From positions 1 to 42,071 of the forward strand of contig JAOXFI010000054.1 in the NCBI GenBank assembly GCA_029232285.1: 42,071 nucleotides of DNA, given 5' to 3'. The notes beneath the pieces were generated by a model, which saw nothing but the letters and a program-made list of their open reading frames with translations, was not told where the DNA came from and searched no databases. Origin of the DNA: Agmasoma carcini (nom. nud.). Lineage: Eukaryota; Microsporidia; Thelohaniidae. A program made the translations under genes and the position numbers. Within the stretch, counting starts at the first letter, position 1, and each line of letters starts with the position of its first letter. Below are positions 42,013-42,071 of this stretch, in pieces.

Positions 42013-42071
42013 TGATCCATCTGCAGGTTCACCTACAGATACCTTGTTACGACTTATGTCTTATCTAGTTC
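42013..42071 (-). rRNA. SSU (16S-like) rRNA, 3' end only
   Basis: On the minus strand the terminal 59 nt include the universal 3' minor domain: AAGTCGTAACAAGGTATCTG, then GGTGAACCTGCAGATGGATCA. The rRNA should end at about 42013. The rest of the gene lies beyond the window. Confidence 0.95.

Overview
The window looks like part of a microsporidian nuclear genome. The evidence is very AT-rich DNA, short intronless genes with small intergenic gaps, strongly reduced versions of core eukaryotic proteins, an AAAATTTT box immediately upstream of many start codons, and an SSU rRNA 3' end at the right edge. I do not assign a genus.

Layout. 1-63 is a (TATTG)n array. 0.8-3.2 kb holds a divergent pair: a Tsr1-type 40S assembly factor and an RNase PH-fold exosome subunit. 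3.8-9.2 kb is a graveyard of DNA transposons: three broken Merlin/IS1595 (ISXO2-like) transposases and one 1.14-kb Tc1/mariner-type element with TA-flanked inverted repeats and no intact gene. 9.5-23.4 kb is the cellular gene core: tRNA-Thr(UGU), BUD32 kinase (KEOPS), a CAP-Gly protein, TyrRS, RIO1 kinase, two unrecognised proteins (481 and 279 aa), a POT1-like telomere-end protein, an HRD1-like membrane RING E3 ligase, a YEATS protein and PCNA. 23.4-25.1 kb is AT-rich and I see no gene in it.

25.1-41.9 kb is a pile of APE-endonuclease non-LTR (LINE) retrotransposons, all on the minus strand and all broken. I call them A (25.1-29.2), C (29.2-32.35), B (32.35-37.76), F (a tail, 37.86-38.1), E (38.15-39.2) and D (39.2-41.7). 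D carries a 360-bp insertion made only of the family's 3' UTR, flanked by a perfect 16-bp target-site duplication. An E-family tail sits at D's 5' junction. The E/D nest is bordered by two imperfect 38-bp copies of the spacer next to the rDNA. The window ends inside the SSU rRNA gene (minus strand).

The cellular genes are housekeeping: 40S maturation (TSR1, RIO1), RNA decay (exosome), tRNA charging and t6A modification (TyrRS, BUD32), chromosome ends and replication (POT1-like, PCNA), chromatin (YEATS) and ER quality control (HRD1). They do not form a pathway cluster. The most unusual material is the LINE nest: its sense strands end in AATAAA plus poly(T) rather than poly(A), two families share a 3' UTR hairpin, and a UTR-only (SINE-like) copy has moved.
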